Part shown: piece after piece, positions 20,688 to 32,121 of the stretch
Layout: each line of letters starts with the position of its first letter
How positions within the stretch are numbered: position 1 is the stretch's first letter
Origin: Porphyra umbilicalis
Lineage: Eukaryota > Rhodophyta > Bangiophyceae > Bangiales > Bangiaceae
Direction of reading: 5' to 3'
Length of the DNA stretch: 64,000 nt
Assembly (NCBI GenBank): GCA_002049455.2
Contig: KV918817.1
Location: forward strand, 244,265 to 308,264
Made by a program: the position numbers and the translations under genes
Notes under the pieces: generated by a model
Databases searched by the model: none
The model's input: only the letters and a program-made list of their open reading frames with translations
Told to the model about the DNA's origin: nothing

Positions 20688-22022
20688 TCACAGTCCGCTC
20701 GGACGGCCGACGTCGAGTGAGGCGACGACGGCGTTCATGGCAACCAGCAGTTGCCGCGACGACGGACGGGCGTCGGCGTCACGTGCTAGCGCAGACTGCC
20801 CCAGCTTTTGCACGGCGTCGAAGCCCGCCGGAGCCGTGTCAGGCCACTGCAGGTCCTTGCCAGCGAGGACTCGACGTCGCACGCATACGATACTACGGAG
20901 ATCACTCCACGCTTCCTTTCCCGTCGTGAGCTCCCACGTGAGGACGCCCCATGACCACACGTCGGACATTGGGGTCCACGGCTTGAGAATACACTTTGGA
21001 GCACCACGCAGCACCTCTGGAGCCGAAATGGCCGGAGAGGTAAACACCTGCGTTGCAGGCCACGACCGGACGCCAGGAACCGGCATGTAGATGCTTGGCA
21101 AGTCCCCAGGGATGCGTAGGTCACGTACGGTGCCGAGATCGCTCAACCGGGCAATTGGTCGCGCCAAGTCGCGCCAGCCGTCGTCGTCGACGTCGGTAGC
21201 AGAGAGCCACGCGTCGGGCGTCACCTCTAGCAGCACATTTCCCTTTTGGACGTCTCCATGTGCATGCTGCAGCTCGTGGAGGTACGTCAAAGCGGACGCA
21301 ACGTCTCGGAGCACGCGAGCCGTAAACGCAGCCGGCAACAGAGCATGCGCAACGTTCGCAACGGCCATCGTCGTCGACGCGGCGACACGACTCGTCGGTG
21401 GCGGCGCAGTAGCGACGGGAGTAGTGGTGATGCGGTAGGCTACTGCTGTGCGCAGCTTCTGCACCAGCCAGTGGTCAGACAAGAAAGCCGGTATGAAGCG
21501 CGCGGTAGCACCGGCAGTTCTTGCAGCGGCCACCCGCCGAGCTTCCGTGACGACTTTTTGTAATGAGCCGCCCTCCATCAACTCGAGCACGAGGGCATGC
21601 TTCCCGCCAGCAGTCGTCAACGACCCAAAGCACCGCAAAAGTGCCGGGTGCTTGAGGTAGTCGTACAGATACGCTTCCTTTCGGAGCAGGCAGTCGGACA
21701 AGGAGGCGTCGGACGCTCCGGGGTGGCAGTTGTCTTTCACGGCGGCGCACTTGAGGGCGACTTTGATGGCGACGCAGTTGCTGCCGGCGGCTGGGTCGAG
21801 GAATGTGCCAGCAACAATGGTGCTAAAACCACCTCTCGCAAACGAGCGATGGTCCTTGATCTCCACAGATGACGTCGGTAGGTCGCCGGCCACGGCAGAC
21901 GAGGCTGCCGCGGGGGCGGCGGTGGTGGAGGCGACGATGCTGTCGTTCGCGCCTATATCTGGCGCAGCAACCGCCGTGGATCGCAGGGCACCAGCACGCC
22001 GCGACTCGAGGCCGGTGGCCAT
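20688..22022 (-). CDS. Protein kinase, TKL-like, probably active, intronless
   Basis: ATG at 22022, 444 residues, TGA at 20688-20690. The kinase domain fills residues about 55-435. Visible motifs are the Gly loop FARGGFSTIVAG (61-72), VAIK with Lys87, an alpha-C Glu in LRKEAYLYDYL (115), the catalytic loop HGDVQKGNVLL with Asp257 and Asn262, the metal-binding DLG (295-297) in place of DFG, SAPEVLRG, and the alpha-F segment DVWSWGVLTWEL. HGD instead of HRD occurs in some active kinases. A long Ala/Thr-rich insert lies between alpha-D and alpha-E (about 160-230). Substrate is unknown. No membrane segment or extra domain is visible. Confidence 0.85.
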   Translation of the reverse strand: MATGLESRRAGALRSTAVAAPDIGANDSIVASTTAAPAAASSAVAGDLPTSSVEIKDHRSFARGGFSTIVAGTFLDPAAGSNCVAIKVALKCAAVKDNCHPGASDASLSDCLLRKEAYLYDYLKHPALLRCFGSLTTAGGKHALVLELMEGGSLQKVVTEARRVAAARTAGATARFIPAFLSDHWLVQKLRTAVAYRITTTPVATAPPPTSRVAASTTMAVANVAHALLPAAFTARVLRDVASALTYLHELQHAHGDVQKGNVLLEVTPDAWLSATDVDDDGWRDLARPIARLSDLGTVRDLRIPGDLPSIYMPVPGVRSWPATQVFTSPAISAPEVLRGAPKCILKPWTPMSDVWSWGVLTWELTTGKEAWSDLRSIVCVRRRVLAGKDLQWPDTAPAGFDAVQKLGQSALARDADARPSSRQLLVAMNAVVASLDVGRPSGL

Positions 22023-22565
22023 TGCTGGTGCCGATCAACCAACAGGGAGGCGGACCGGTTGAAACGATGTCGACGTGGGTGAGCCTGTCACCGCGGCACG
22101 CCGCCAAAACCAAGAATCAGAAGAGGCGGGAACCAAACTCGAGCCACCCAGCCGCCCCACCTTTGTCCGCAGAGCCAGTAGCTACCAGTGCGATGGCGAG
22201 TGGACAACTAGTTGCCAGTCTCAAAAGGCACAAACGACGCACTCGCGACGCAGGGTGGGACGACGACGCACTCGACTAGCGCAGCGAGACTGTCAGAATC
22301 GAGCAGGGGCAATCGTATGTGTACAGTCACTATCCGGTTATATGGCACCCTTGCGCACTTTGTAGCCCCCGTTCCAGCAATGCATTCTCACAGCGCACCA
22401 CGGCGAGGCGTTCTCGTTTCACTTCCGATCGCTGCCATTTTGACCGAGAAAGGGGTTGCTCGGGCTCATGATCGCAGGATTTAAGGACTATGTCAGTTGG
22501 TCTATCGCGGGAGGGGGCGTACAATTACAGATTTGGTATGACTGAGAGTTCCACACGCGCGTCCT

Positions 22566-22640
22566 CCAGCTATGGCACTTCCCCAAAATTTGATGGCAGG
22601 GCAAGGACGTGTTACAGTGCGGTTTTTTTTTCCCCCCCAC
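22566..22640 (-). repeat. Dispersed repeat, copy 1
   Basis: Read on the minus strand it has an A-run, then CCGCACTGTAAC, then TGCCATCAAATTTTGGGGAA and GTGCCATA. The same order occurs on the plus strand at 43142-43217. It is probably a shared end of a transposable element. Confidence 0.6.
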
Positions 22641-23279
22641 CAGACAGGCCATGAGGGACGATTCCGACACCGTCAGTGAGACCGGTGAAAAAAAAAAAGA
22701 CCCACACGAGTGCGATTCTTTGGGGAATTGGCACAGTCGCGCGTGAAAGGCGCATCGACAGAGCGTGTGGTGCCCCACAGGCCAAATCCGTGAATCAGAT
22801 TGAGCCACCCCAGGGCCACGAGTGTCACCAGTCGGAAAAACGCTTAATCGTTCCTAATCTTCCTCCGGTCCTTTTTTCCCACCGAACCCCACGGGGGTCT
22901 GTGTGGAGGTCCTCTCAATTCGTGGTTGCCAGGAATGGACGCGATGCGGCGCCGAGCCGAAAAACGTGCAGACGTCGTCAGCGGCAAAAAAAACCCGTCC
23001 CCCCACGTGGCGAGTCCACTTCGGGATCTGGAGCAATCTGGCTGTTCCCCAGCGTGCGCCGTGCCCACTCCGGTACGTGGGGCGCTGATGCGACGCAATG
23101 ACCTGCATGGGTCTCGCAGGCAGCCAGCGGGCCTCTGTCCAGGGACCCCTTCCAGGCCAGTTTCGGGGGTGTTGGTGACTCGTGACCGCCACGGGTCCCT
23201 CTCTGGCCGTCGGGCCCCCACCCACGCCCCCAGGGCGGCCTTCTCCACGCCCGCCCAAGTCATCCCCCATGTCTTGGTC

Positions 23280-23590
23280 AGCGTCGCGCCGTCGCGCCGT
23301 CGCGCCGTCGTCGCCCCGCTGCGCCGTCGTCGCGCCGTCGTCGCCCCGCTGCGCCGTCGTCGCGCCGTTGTCGTCCCGCTGCGCCGTCGCCGCGCCGTCG
23401 TGGCGCCATTGCGCCGTCGCGGCGCCGTTGCGCCGTCGTGGCGCCGTTGCGCCGACGTGGCGCCGTTGCGCCGTCGTGGCGCCGTTGCGTTGTTGTCGCA
23501 CCGCAGCGCCGTCCTCGCACCGCTGCGACGTCGTCGCACCGCAGCGCCGTCCTCGCACCGCTGCGACGTCGTCGCACCGTCACGTCACCG
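23280..23590. repeat. GCCGTCGTCGC-type simple tandem array
   Basis: A succession of GCGCCGTCGTCGC and GTGGCGCCGTTGC units with drifting 9-15 bp period covers about 310 bp. All six frames are open here, so coding claims across it are unsafe. Confidence 0.75.
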
Positions 23591-23898
23591 GCGTCGCTAG
23601 GGGCGTTGCGCACCGGGACCTCCGCTGCTGTTTGTGCGGCTTGCCGTGCTGCACCCCGCGGCGTGCGCTTGCCCGTCGCGTCCGAGCGCGCAGTGTGTGT
23701 GGGGTATGTTAGAGAGGCGGTTGGCGTCTGTTGTGGACTCTTGTGGCAGTGGCGTTGGCGTGCGTGGTCGCCTGCTTGTGGGGAGGGGGCCGGCGTGCGC
23801 GGTCGGCGCGGGTGGTGGTGTCGGCGACGGCGTGTCCTCTTGTCCGCGGCCTTGCTTGGGGGCGCTGATCGCGGAGGGGGTCTGCACTTGCGTGCACC

Positions 23899-25335
23899 AT
23901 GACACGATGCCTTCTCTGCGGATTTGACTCCGGCTTGCAATCCGGCCATACGCAAGTGTCCTGCACGCTGCGCAGCTTCCCGTGCCGTCGGACACTGCCC
24001 GTCGGGAACGTCTTCAAACGCCACAAGACGGCATGCACGGACCTGAGCTGCCCGTGCAAATTCCGGTGCACGTCGTGCAACCAGATGGGCCACAACAACC
24101 GGACGCTGGTCATCGACGGCATTAACTACCGCAGCGGCAACGGCGACAGCATCTTGCGACGGGACAAAGCACCGCCACTCTGCGGCGCGGACTACGTGTG
24201 CACCAAGATCAGGGACGCACAAGTCGACGGTTTTCGTGCGGCGGCCGTGTCGGACTACCAGAAGAAGCTGGCGGACAAGGCGCGGCTGGCGGGCGTCGCC
24301 GACGAGCTCGTCGGCAACACGGCCGACACGGGGTTGGACGCGACCGCAGCGTTCAACCTCATGAACGCGCAAGGCATGGGGGGGGCCACGCTAACGACGG
24401 AAAACCGGGGGCATTGGGAGGAGTCGACGCGCTTGCTACAAGATCCGTCGGTGTCGGCTGTTGACGCCGCTCTTGGGGCATGTGCCGTTCCGTCGGCGGC
24501 GGTTGCAGCACAGCGACGCGCGCAGGCGGCAGGCGACGGACTGTCGGGCGCATCGGGAAACCCGCCGGAGGCGGGCGGACGGCAGGGGACGCCCGGCAGC
24601 GCCCGAGGGGGCTCCAGGTCGAGTGCCGCCAAGCTGTTCGCGGCGCACAACGCGTCGGTGTCCGACGCTGGGCTGGACGTTGCCCGCCGCCTGTCGATGA
24701 CAGGGTCGGCGTCATCCCCCGTAGGCTCTCGTTCCGGATCCGCGGCCGGTGGCGAGGCGGGGCGCTCCGTGCCTTCTCAGGTTCCTGCTGTTGCGGCTAC
24801 GAACAGCCCGTTTACGTGGCCCGACGGGGCGCGCGAGACCTTCGACCGCCAGATGGAGCCATTTGAGCTTCCTTCACTTAGCGTCATGGACGCGGAGCAG
24901 CTCGCTGTCGCGGCCCACGTTGGTGCTTTCAAGGACATGGCCACCCACACCCCGGATCTCAAGGCTGACTTTGTCAACGGGGCGCGAGCAAACATGCTTA
25001 TCGGCGTCATGATTACCTGCGGCGTTGTCACCCCCGCACGCTTTGCTGAGCAATTGTGCTCCACTCGCACAACAAAGCCAAACACCGACATCCTCATGAT
25101 GCTGGCGACATGGCTGTCTAAACTTCATCGTGACGCCGCGACAGCGGCGGGCGAGGTTCGAGGAAGGAAGCGGCGGCGGCGGCCGGCGACGGCCGCCAGT
25201 GCCGACGAGGAGGATATGCGGGGCTGCATAGTTGACAGTGGTGCCGGTAGTGGGCTAGGGAGTGGCACGGCCAGCAGCGAGGAGCGCGTGTATGACGTTG
25301 ATGAACAGGTGAATGGTGCTGGCGGGACAATGTGA
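23899..25335 (+). CDS. Cys-rich zinc-finger-like protein with Ala/Gly linker and basic tail
   Basis: ATG at 23899, 478 residues. The first 65 residues are dense in metal-ligand candidates: Cys4, Cys7, Cys22, Cys29, Cys46, Cys51, Cys53, Cys57, Cys60 and His64, the last four resembling a zinc knuckle (CTSCNQMGH). A predicted helical middle with Ala/Gly/Ser linker follows. A C-terminal helical block (SVMDAEQLAVAAHVGAFKDM to TDILMMLATWLSKLHRDA) precedes a nuclear-localisation-like GRKRRRRP and an acidic end. A DNA- or RNA-binding nuclear protein is plausible. The family is not recognised, and transposon origin cannot be excluded. Confidence 0.6.
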   Translation: MTRCLLCGFDSGLQSGHTQVSCTLRSFPCRRTLPVGNVFKRHKTACTDLSCPCKFRCTSCNQMGHNNRTLVIDGINYRSGNGDSILRRDKAPPLCGADYVCTKIRDAQVDGFRAAAVSDYQKKLADKARLAGVADELVGNTADTGLDATAAFNLMNAQGMGGATLTTENRGHWEESTRLLQDPSVSAVDAALGACAVPSAAVAAQRRAQAAGDGLSGASGNPPEAGGRQGTPGSARGGSRSSAAKLFAAHNASVSDAGLDVARRLSMTGSASSPVGSRSGSAAGGEAGRSVPSQVPAVAATNSPFTWPDGARETFDRQMEPFELPSLSVMDAEQLAVAAHVGAFKDMATHTPDLKADFVNGARANMLIGVMITCGVVTPARFAEQLCSTRTTKPNTDILMMLATWLSKLHRDAATAAGEVRGRKRRRRPATAASADEEDMRGCIVDSGAGSGLGSGTASSEERVYDVDEQVNGAGGTM

Positions 25336-27917
25336 GACGAGCATCATGAGCGTGTGCGGGAGTGGGGGTCATGGGACACTAGTTTATTCTCTCTTATTTA
25401 GTCACACTCGGCGCCCATCCCGTGGCAATCCCGCCACACACAGGCAGCATGCATGTGTCTGCTGTAGCCTCCCTCGCTCCCAGGGGCCCGTGGACCGCTG
25501 CGCGGCCGTCAATCTGATGGAGGAAGACGGGTCGGTGCGGGCCACTGGGGTGTCGACTCGACCGCAGCATAGTGTAATGGGCGCTGCCCGAGAAGAAAGG
25601 TGCTGCCGGCGGGGTTAAAGAGTAGCAACGGAACGATGCAGCACGGGTGGCGCGCACTGTGGGAGCCCTGTTGTCTGCGTCAAACATTGGTGCCGAAGCC
25701 GGCAGTTGCGCCGACGGGAATCAGGGAGTTGTCAGGTTGTGAAGCAGAACGTGGGAGGAGGCGCGTGCAGGCGCAGGCAGGCGCGTGCAGGCACATGCAG
25801 GCGCGCGATTCTCGAGAAGACGAGGCAGTCGACTTCGTCTCGCATCACTTCTCGCAGCTGCAACGGATCCGGACCGTGCAACGGACTTTCTTCAGTAGAT
25901 GTGGAACTCCTCGGTAAATGCAAGCAATGTGCATTTCCTGCCGTCCACATGATGGCGTGGTGACGTCATAACTTTTCTCTGACAGGTCCTCTTCGACAGA
26001 AAGTCCGGGCAAGTTCCAGGGACGAGGTTTTGACGAAGAGAATGCGTCATGAAAAGCGATCTGTCCATTCTTCATGAATGGGAAGCGCCCACCCACGGCC
26101 CTCATGCACATGCCCCAGAATACATTTTGTTGACGGACGTTGAAAGATTGACCACGCACGCTGTGTAAGTGAATCATGCGGGCCTCGCGTGGCCCCGTCT
26201 GGTGGTCTGTGCGATTCTCACGCGAGACGAAGTCCGAACAATGGCATTCAAGAAGTGTTTCGCAGGAGGGTGTCGAAAGTCGACGCTCGGTGTGAGGCGG
26301 TCTGCCAGCGACTTCCACATGTCGGTGATCCGTGGACATGAGGTTCCAAAGCTGCCATCACCACAAGGTGGGAACAGGCTCTTAGTTTTTTTGCAGTCAG
26401 CCACATCCACTCTCCAACTGATTGTTCTGAAACAGAAGGTCGCTTTGCCATGCAACGCAGCAACGCGTTCCCCAGGTCATTGCCGAACGACGCAGTTGCC
26501 GCTCCATCCCGTACAGCCTCTCCTCATAGATTGTTTGCGCACCGGAGGCCCATGTGTCTAGCTACACGACCCACGTCGCGCCGCTCGCTGATGCCCGCGG
26601 CTCCCCGCATGCATTCTGGCGGCCTATCTGCCATCGGTCCGTCGCATGGGTACGCCGCTGATGCGTTTTGACAATGAGAGTACTGGTACCTCTCCCCACG
26701 CCGCCTTGTGAACAACTGAGACAACGCACGCTGACATGTTCTCCCCGTCGCTTTATAAAGAAAAACACGTCAATGCACAACGGAGACCTAGGGCGCAGGA
26801 CAGGTCCCCACCTCCACCGTCGCGCCAGCTACCGGCGTCGCCTTTGTAGCAGCCACGGCCGGCTTGGTGGCGATGGCGGTGGTGGCACCGGCCGTGGCAA
26901 ACGCGGCGGTGGCTGCAGCCCGGCCCAAGGCTGCGGGGGGAACGTTGGGGTTGTATGATGGGGGGCAGCGTCTCGGTCGGAGGGATCTGTGGTGTGCATA
27001 TCAGCCGGGCAGTGTCTTGGCGCACCGGTTGCAAAGCGTCTTGTTACCCGCGGGTCTTGGCCGCCACTTGGTGCTCGTCGCAGTGTCGCTCTGCAAATGG
27101 CCACGGAGCATTTCGCAGGGTGGGATGAGACAAGGATCAAATGAAAAAAATATAAGAGCACAAGGCGGAACTGATCAGGAGAAATAGACAGTGGTCACGG
27201 TGACACACGCGGGTTGGGGTGCGTGAGATGTCGTGCTGGCAAAAGGGTGTGTGTCAGCAGGTGCCTGCGCGAAGGCATGGGACGACGCGCTGCGATGGGG
27301 GGGCCGGGTTGAGGGTGTCCGAAGCATGCCGTGGCGCCATCCCTTGCATGCACGAAAGCATGGGACAAGCCCAACGGCCGAGCCAATGAGCGCCGCGGCG
27401 CACAGACCACGATCTTCCCGTTGGGGGATCCCATGAGATGCAAACAGCGTTAGATCGAATACACGCAATCCGCCTTTTAAATTCAACAGGCGGGCTCTCA
27501 CCGAGAGTTCTGCGCGTGATGTCCTCGTCATCAGAGGGGTGCCGATCTCACTGTCGGAGTAATTGAAAGCACTTCAGGGCACCTCCGCCACAACCCCCGT
27601 CCGCCTCCATCGGTCTCGAGTTGCACCCCGCCCCTCCCACGAGTCGGGTCGGGCACACTGTCAGGGTTCCGTCTCCCAGCGGTTTCCCTTGCCACGATGC
27701 TTCCCTTTGACAACAGCTGGCAACGGCATTGTGTTCACCAACGCGGGCGGGGCTGGTGGCAGCTCTGCGGTCGTCGACTGCACCACGGCCGTGGTCGGCA
27801 GCGGCGGCGGCGGCAAGGCGGCCACCGCGGTCGTGCAGCTGTTGCTCTTTTGGCATCGGCAAGGCGCGGTCGACGACGGTGTGGAGATAAGAGACCGCGG
27901 CAACGCCGCGCACGTGC
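25336..27917. other. Intergenic stretch without a supported gene
   Basis: Frames are short and composition is ordinary for this genome. A run coding for an Ala/Val-rich hydrophobic segment near 26830-26930 on the plus strand could be an exon of a membrane protein, but I found no start, splice partners or family. Confidence 0.4.
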
Positions 27918-28165
27918 ATGTGGAGTGCCCCTTATTCTTGGTGCCGTGGATTGGGAGGACGCCACGGTCGGCAACGGCGGCGCGCTGCCTCGTCGAGGGG
28001 GTTTGGCGGCTGCCAGGTCCCTGTCACGACAGCGCGGTCGCTGGTGAAGGCGGCAAGGACGCCCACGTTGATGTCACCCAGGATTTTGATTGGCACCACC
28101 GACGGCAACGACGCCGCGGGGGGTGGCGAGGGCGGCGAGCCCTTCGCGGCGTACGCAGCGCGGGC

Positions 28166-28600
28166 CCAGTTGCGGGTGGACCTGCACGCGGACGGCGACG
28201 ACTGGGCGGTCGTCAACGGCGTCAAGGCCGCCAAGTCGCACGTGGAGGCGGTCCTGTGTTTCGGCGCCGTCGTCGGCGACGACACGGCGGTCCTCAACGG
28301 CGTCAAGGCCGTCGCGGCGCACGTGGACGCAGTCCTGTTTGTCAACACCCCGGTCGGTGACGACGCTTCGGTTGTCAACTGCGTCACGGCCGTCGCGGCG
28401 GACGTGGAGGTCTTTCTTTTCGGCCCCGCGGTCGGCGACGACGGGGCGGTCTCCAAGTGCGGCTAGGCCATCGCGGCGCGCGTGGACCCCGACGTGCGTG
28501 ACTCCCTACTAGGACGAGGTGGAGGGCCACGGCGGGAAGGCCGTCGCGGCGCGCGCGCACCGGGTGGGGTTTGGTGCCGCGGTCGACGAGGACGCAGCGC
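28166..28600 (+). repeat. 81 bp (27-residue) coding-type repeat array, locus 1
   Basis: Three clear units begin at 28209, 28290 and 28371, exactly 81 bp apart, each reading like VVNGVKAAKSHVEAVL followed by FG.VVGDD. More decayed units continue to about 28600, with a TAG inside a unit near 28465. In this frame substitutions keep hydrophobic positions and the VxDD and VNG motifs, which suggests it was once protein-coding. The same unit family is found at 41440-42840. An ATG at 27918 opens the frame but the N-terminal part is not convincing. Confidence 0.65.
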
Positions 28601-28633
28601 TAGGCGCCGCCGTCCCCCGGGTGGGCGCCGTCA

Positions 28634-31600
28634 ATGAGCTTCTTTACCGGACGGACCGACGTGTGCGAGACGATGCCGCGGAGGGATTCGCACGCGGGGG
28701 GCGAGTGGTGCGATGGGGACCCTTCCACAGACGAGAGCGCATCCTCTATTGAAGCGGAGTTTGAGATTGACGACGCTGTCGCTGCCCGCTCAGGAGACCG
28801 GCCGGCGTTGTGGCGTGCGGTTGCGCGGATTGCGCGGCGAACGCAACGGCGCGCTCGCCGGCAGCGGCGGTTGGAGGTAGAGACGGCTTTGCGCGTGAAC
28901 CGACAAGTGGTCTGGCGGCAACAACGGGAGGTTTCTTCACGCGCATCCGGACCACCGCCAGCTGCGTTTCCCGTTGTCCACACGCGAGACGCTGACGGGG
29001 AACCTGATGCTGTCTCGGAAGGCCACCGCGCTCCGCCGCGGAAGAAGCGGTTGCTGTCTGGCGAGGGGACTGCCAGTTTCTCGGATCCCACACCTGTACG
29101 CACCCCAACACAGCCGGCTGCGCGGACTCCTGCACCGACACCACTGGCTGCGGGGGCAGTCGTCGCCTTCAAGGACAGGGCCGAGCCGCTGCCCGCCAGC
29201 ACGGCGCAGCAGCACCGCCAAGGGAGCGACGAGTCGCGGATCCATCTCGCGGCCGTAGCTTTGCCTCCAGCAGTTGACAGCGATGTTGTCCACGCGGGAC
29301 GGCGGTGGCAGGACACGGCGTCCGCCAAGGCACCACCTACCTCAGTTGTGTCTCTACGGCTGTCGTCGCCGCCTCCCCCGATGGGAATGTATTGCTCGGT
29401 CTACCACTCGTGGAGGCGCATGCATGCTCCCTCGCCGACCCGAGCTGTGCCCCACTCAGGGTGCTCTAAGGACTCCATGGCGACACGGACGACATTGCTG
29501 CAGAAGGAGAAACCGAGTGCGGTCGATTCGGACGACAGTGACGCCTCCGGGACGTCCGAGAAGTCACGCGACGCCGCGTTCTTCTCACTCCCCGCCCGCT
29601 CGTCTCGGGCGCGCGCGCGCCTGGCGGCGGCGGCCGTCGTCGCGGAGGTGGGTTCAGGCGCACGGGCTCGCCACATTCTTCGTCGCGTGCTCCATTTGTC
29701 GCGGCCGTCACTGCGTGCCATGCTGCAGGTGGTGCAGCGTCGAGCGTCTCTGGCACGTGCAGCCATGACGCAGCGCGAAGCGTCGGGGAAGCGCGAGGCG
29801 GAGATGGCACAATACCTCGGCGGCGGGCGGTTTGCAGCGGTATTTGCCTCGGGGGCCTTGCCGGAAGAGAAGTTGCGGTCGTGGCAGCATGGCCTTCCTG
29901 ATGTGCGGAGCGACATCCCCTCGCACCTGCAGGGGTTGTCGACCGCGTCTTGGGGGGACTCGACGGAGGCAGCCTCGATGGCGGGTTCGGACGCCGCCGC
30001 CGCGGGGCTCTCCACCCGTGAATGCGCGTGGGTCTCTCAAGAAGCCGCTAGCGTGGCGAGGGAACTAGCTCCTACTCTCGCATTCAACCGCGACGTGGCG
30101 GCCGTCCGCAACATGCTGGCGGTGGCAAGCCTGCCAGACGGCGGTCCACGAGCCGCAGCACTGCCTGTACTCGGGACTGCTCTCTCCCCCAATGCCATGC
30201 GCGCGGCGCTGCCGACAGTGTCTTCCCAGGGCAACCATCATTTGATTGTGCCGCTTGCAATGGATGTTTCGGTCTTTGCACGGGACACGTTTGACAAGAT
30301 GCTGTGCCGCGTTTGTCTGGTCTACTCGTGCAGCCGCCATGGCTTGGTGTTGTCGGAGGGGGCGGGTTCGTCGCGGTGGCCTCCTCCTGTCGCGTTGCCA
30401 CCCGATCCGCGACGCATCTGCTCGCGCCCGAATAGTGGTGGTGCATGCCGCGAATGCCTGGTCGAAGGCGATGCCTCTGGGGTGTCGTCGGCTGGTGCGG
30501 GGGCGTCGGCAGCCGGGACGGGGGGGTCGCCGGTTGGTGCACGGGGGTCGGTGGTTTAAGCGGGGGGGTCGACGGCCGGTGTGCGGCCGGCGGCCGCTGG
30601 TGACGGGGGTTCGGCCGCCAGTTTTCCGGGGTCCGGGCTTGGTGCGGGCGGGTCGGCGGCCGCTAAGCCGCGCTCGGCGGCCGCTGTACGGGGGGAAGCA
30701 GCCTGTGCAGAGCGCAGTTGGAGCTCTGTTGACGTCGCGCTGCTTCGCGCCGCGGGTCGCGTTGTCGGGAAGCACGACACGTGCCGGTTGGCGAAGTTTG
30801 TTCCTGCAAAGACCTGCCGGCAGGTCGCCGTCTTCCTGGACAGAGTCGGCGGCTGGCCGCCCCTTGTCGAGGCGGAAGAAGCCGTCCATGCGCCACCGGT
30901 GGCCGACAACGATGAAGGGCCCGTGCTGCCGCCGCCCCCGGTTGTGACGGCGTCGACCCCGCGCAGCAGCCAAGACGACGCGGTGGTGCTGGCGTCCCCG
31001 TTTTCTCCCTGCCGTCACTTGGGGCCGTGCGATTCCCGCCGCTGTCGCTGTATGCGAGCAGGCGTCTCGTGTGAGAAGTACTGCGGCTGTTCCAATACAC
31101 GATGGGCGTCGGTGGGTCCTTCCTTTGTGCGTGCGCCGGGCGGGCGACTGCCTATCTATGCCGCAGGCGCTTTTCCCGTCGCCGTGACGAGCATGTGCCC
31201 GAACCGAGTGTGGTGCACCTGCGAGCTCCCGTCCCGATGTGCGACAAACGCGTGTCCCTGTTTCAAAGTTGACCGTGAATGCGACCCGGACGCGTGCACG
31301 TCGTGTGGCGCTCACTATCACCCTTCCGCTGGCGTGGACAACGCCGGGGCGGCGCGGCGCCTCGACGCATCCGTGGCCGGCGACGTGGGTAAGGAGCAGC
31401 TTTGGCGTCCAGCCCAGCGCCCGAGCCCCGCTGCAGGCGGTCTTCTTCCGAGGCGGCATGATGTTGACGTGGTCGGTACGCGTCGCTGTCGGAATGTCCA
31501 GGTGCAACGCGGTCTTCGAGTTCGCCTTGTGCTGGGACGGTCGGCTGCCCACGGGCTTGGTGTGTTCGTTTCGCAAGCGGCCTCTCGCGGCGATTTCGTA

Positions 31601-31897
31601 GGCGAGTACGTCGGGGAGCTAGTGACTACCGCCACAGGTCACCGTCGCGGCGTCGTCTACGACGCGCAACACCTGAGCTACCTGTACGCGGTATCGGAAG
31701 CCGTCATTATAGACGCGACGCACATTGGGAGCCGCACTAAGTTCATCAATCACTCCTCCCTGGCACCCAACGTGGAGCCACGACTGTTGAGCATTGGCGG
31801 GGACATCCGTGTGGCCTTTTTTGCAGCCCGTCCCCTGGCGGTCGGGGAAGAGCTCTTCTTCGACTACGGCTACGAGCTTCCTCCATGGAAGCCGTGA
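28634..31897 (+). CDS. E(z)-type histone H3K27 methyltransferase (PRC2 catalytic subunit), one in-frame TAA
   Basis: ATG at 28634; the frame is continuous to the TGA at 31895-31897 except for a TAA at 30557-30559 (codon 642). Before it come an acidic N-terminus, an Arg-rich helix (residues about 55-100), and at residue 558 CRVCLVYSCSRH, which matches the EZH CRRCFKYDC motif. After it come a SANT-like segment WSSVDVALLRAAG...TCRQVAVFL (from 696), the CXC domain (about 793-900, CDSRRCRC, CPNRVWCTC, CPCFKVDRECDPDAC) and a complete SET domain (about 950-1085) with GEYVGEL, NHSSLAPN and GEELFFDYGY. This set is diagnostic for Enhancer-of-zeste proteins, which methylate H3K27 within PRC2 in the nucleus. 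The stop lies in a Gly/Ala/Ser linker; an unseen intron, a sequence error or a real nonsense change could explain it. Its neighbour encodes the Su(z)12 partner. Confidence 0.85.
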
Positions 31898-32121
31898 GGC
31901 GCACTGGGCCGTGACTGGGCCGTGCCCGTTGGGACGCTGCTTCGGAGTCAACGGCGGCCGGGGGGTTGCGCAGCGCACGGTGCCGAGGGTTTCGCAATGT
32001 TGGAGCGCGGCGAGTGGCGGTGGCGCCGCCGACGGACGCGACAGGCGTTTTGCTGCGTCCGGAATGGATGGCCATGTTGGGTTATAATATAACAGCTAGA
32101 CTATCAATCCTCCAGGTTGCT

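Larger units (their letters stand above)
22023..23898. other. Intergenic stretch with repeats, upstream of two genes
   Basis: It contains the 5' flank of the minus-strand kinase, a dispersed repeat at 22566-22640 and a simple array at 23280-23590. No supported gene is seen. Confidence 0.5.
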
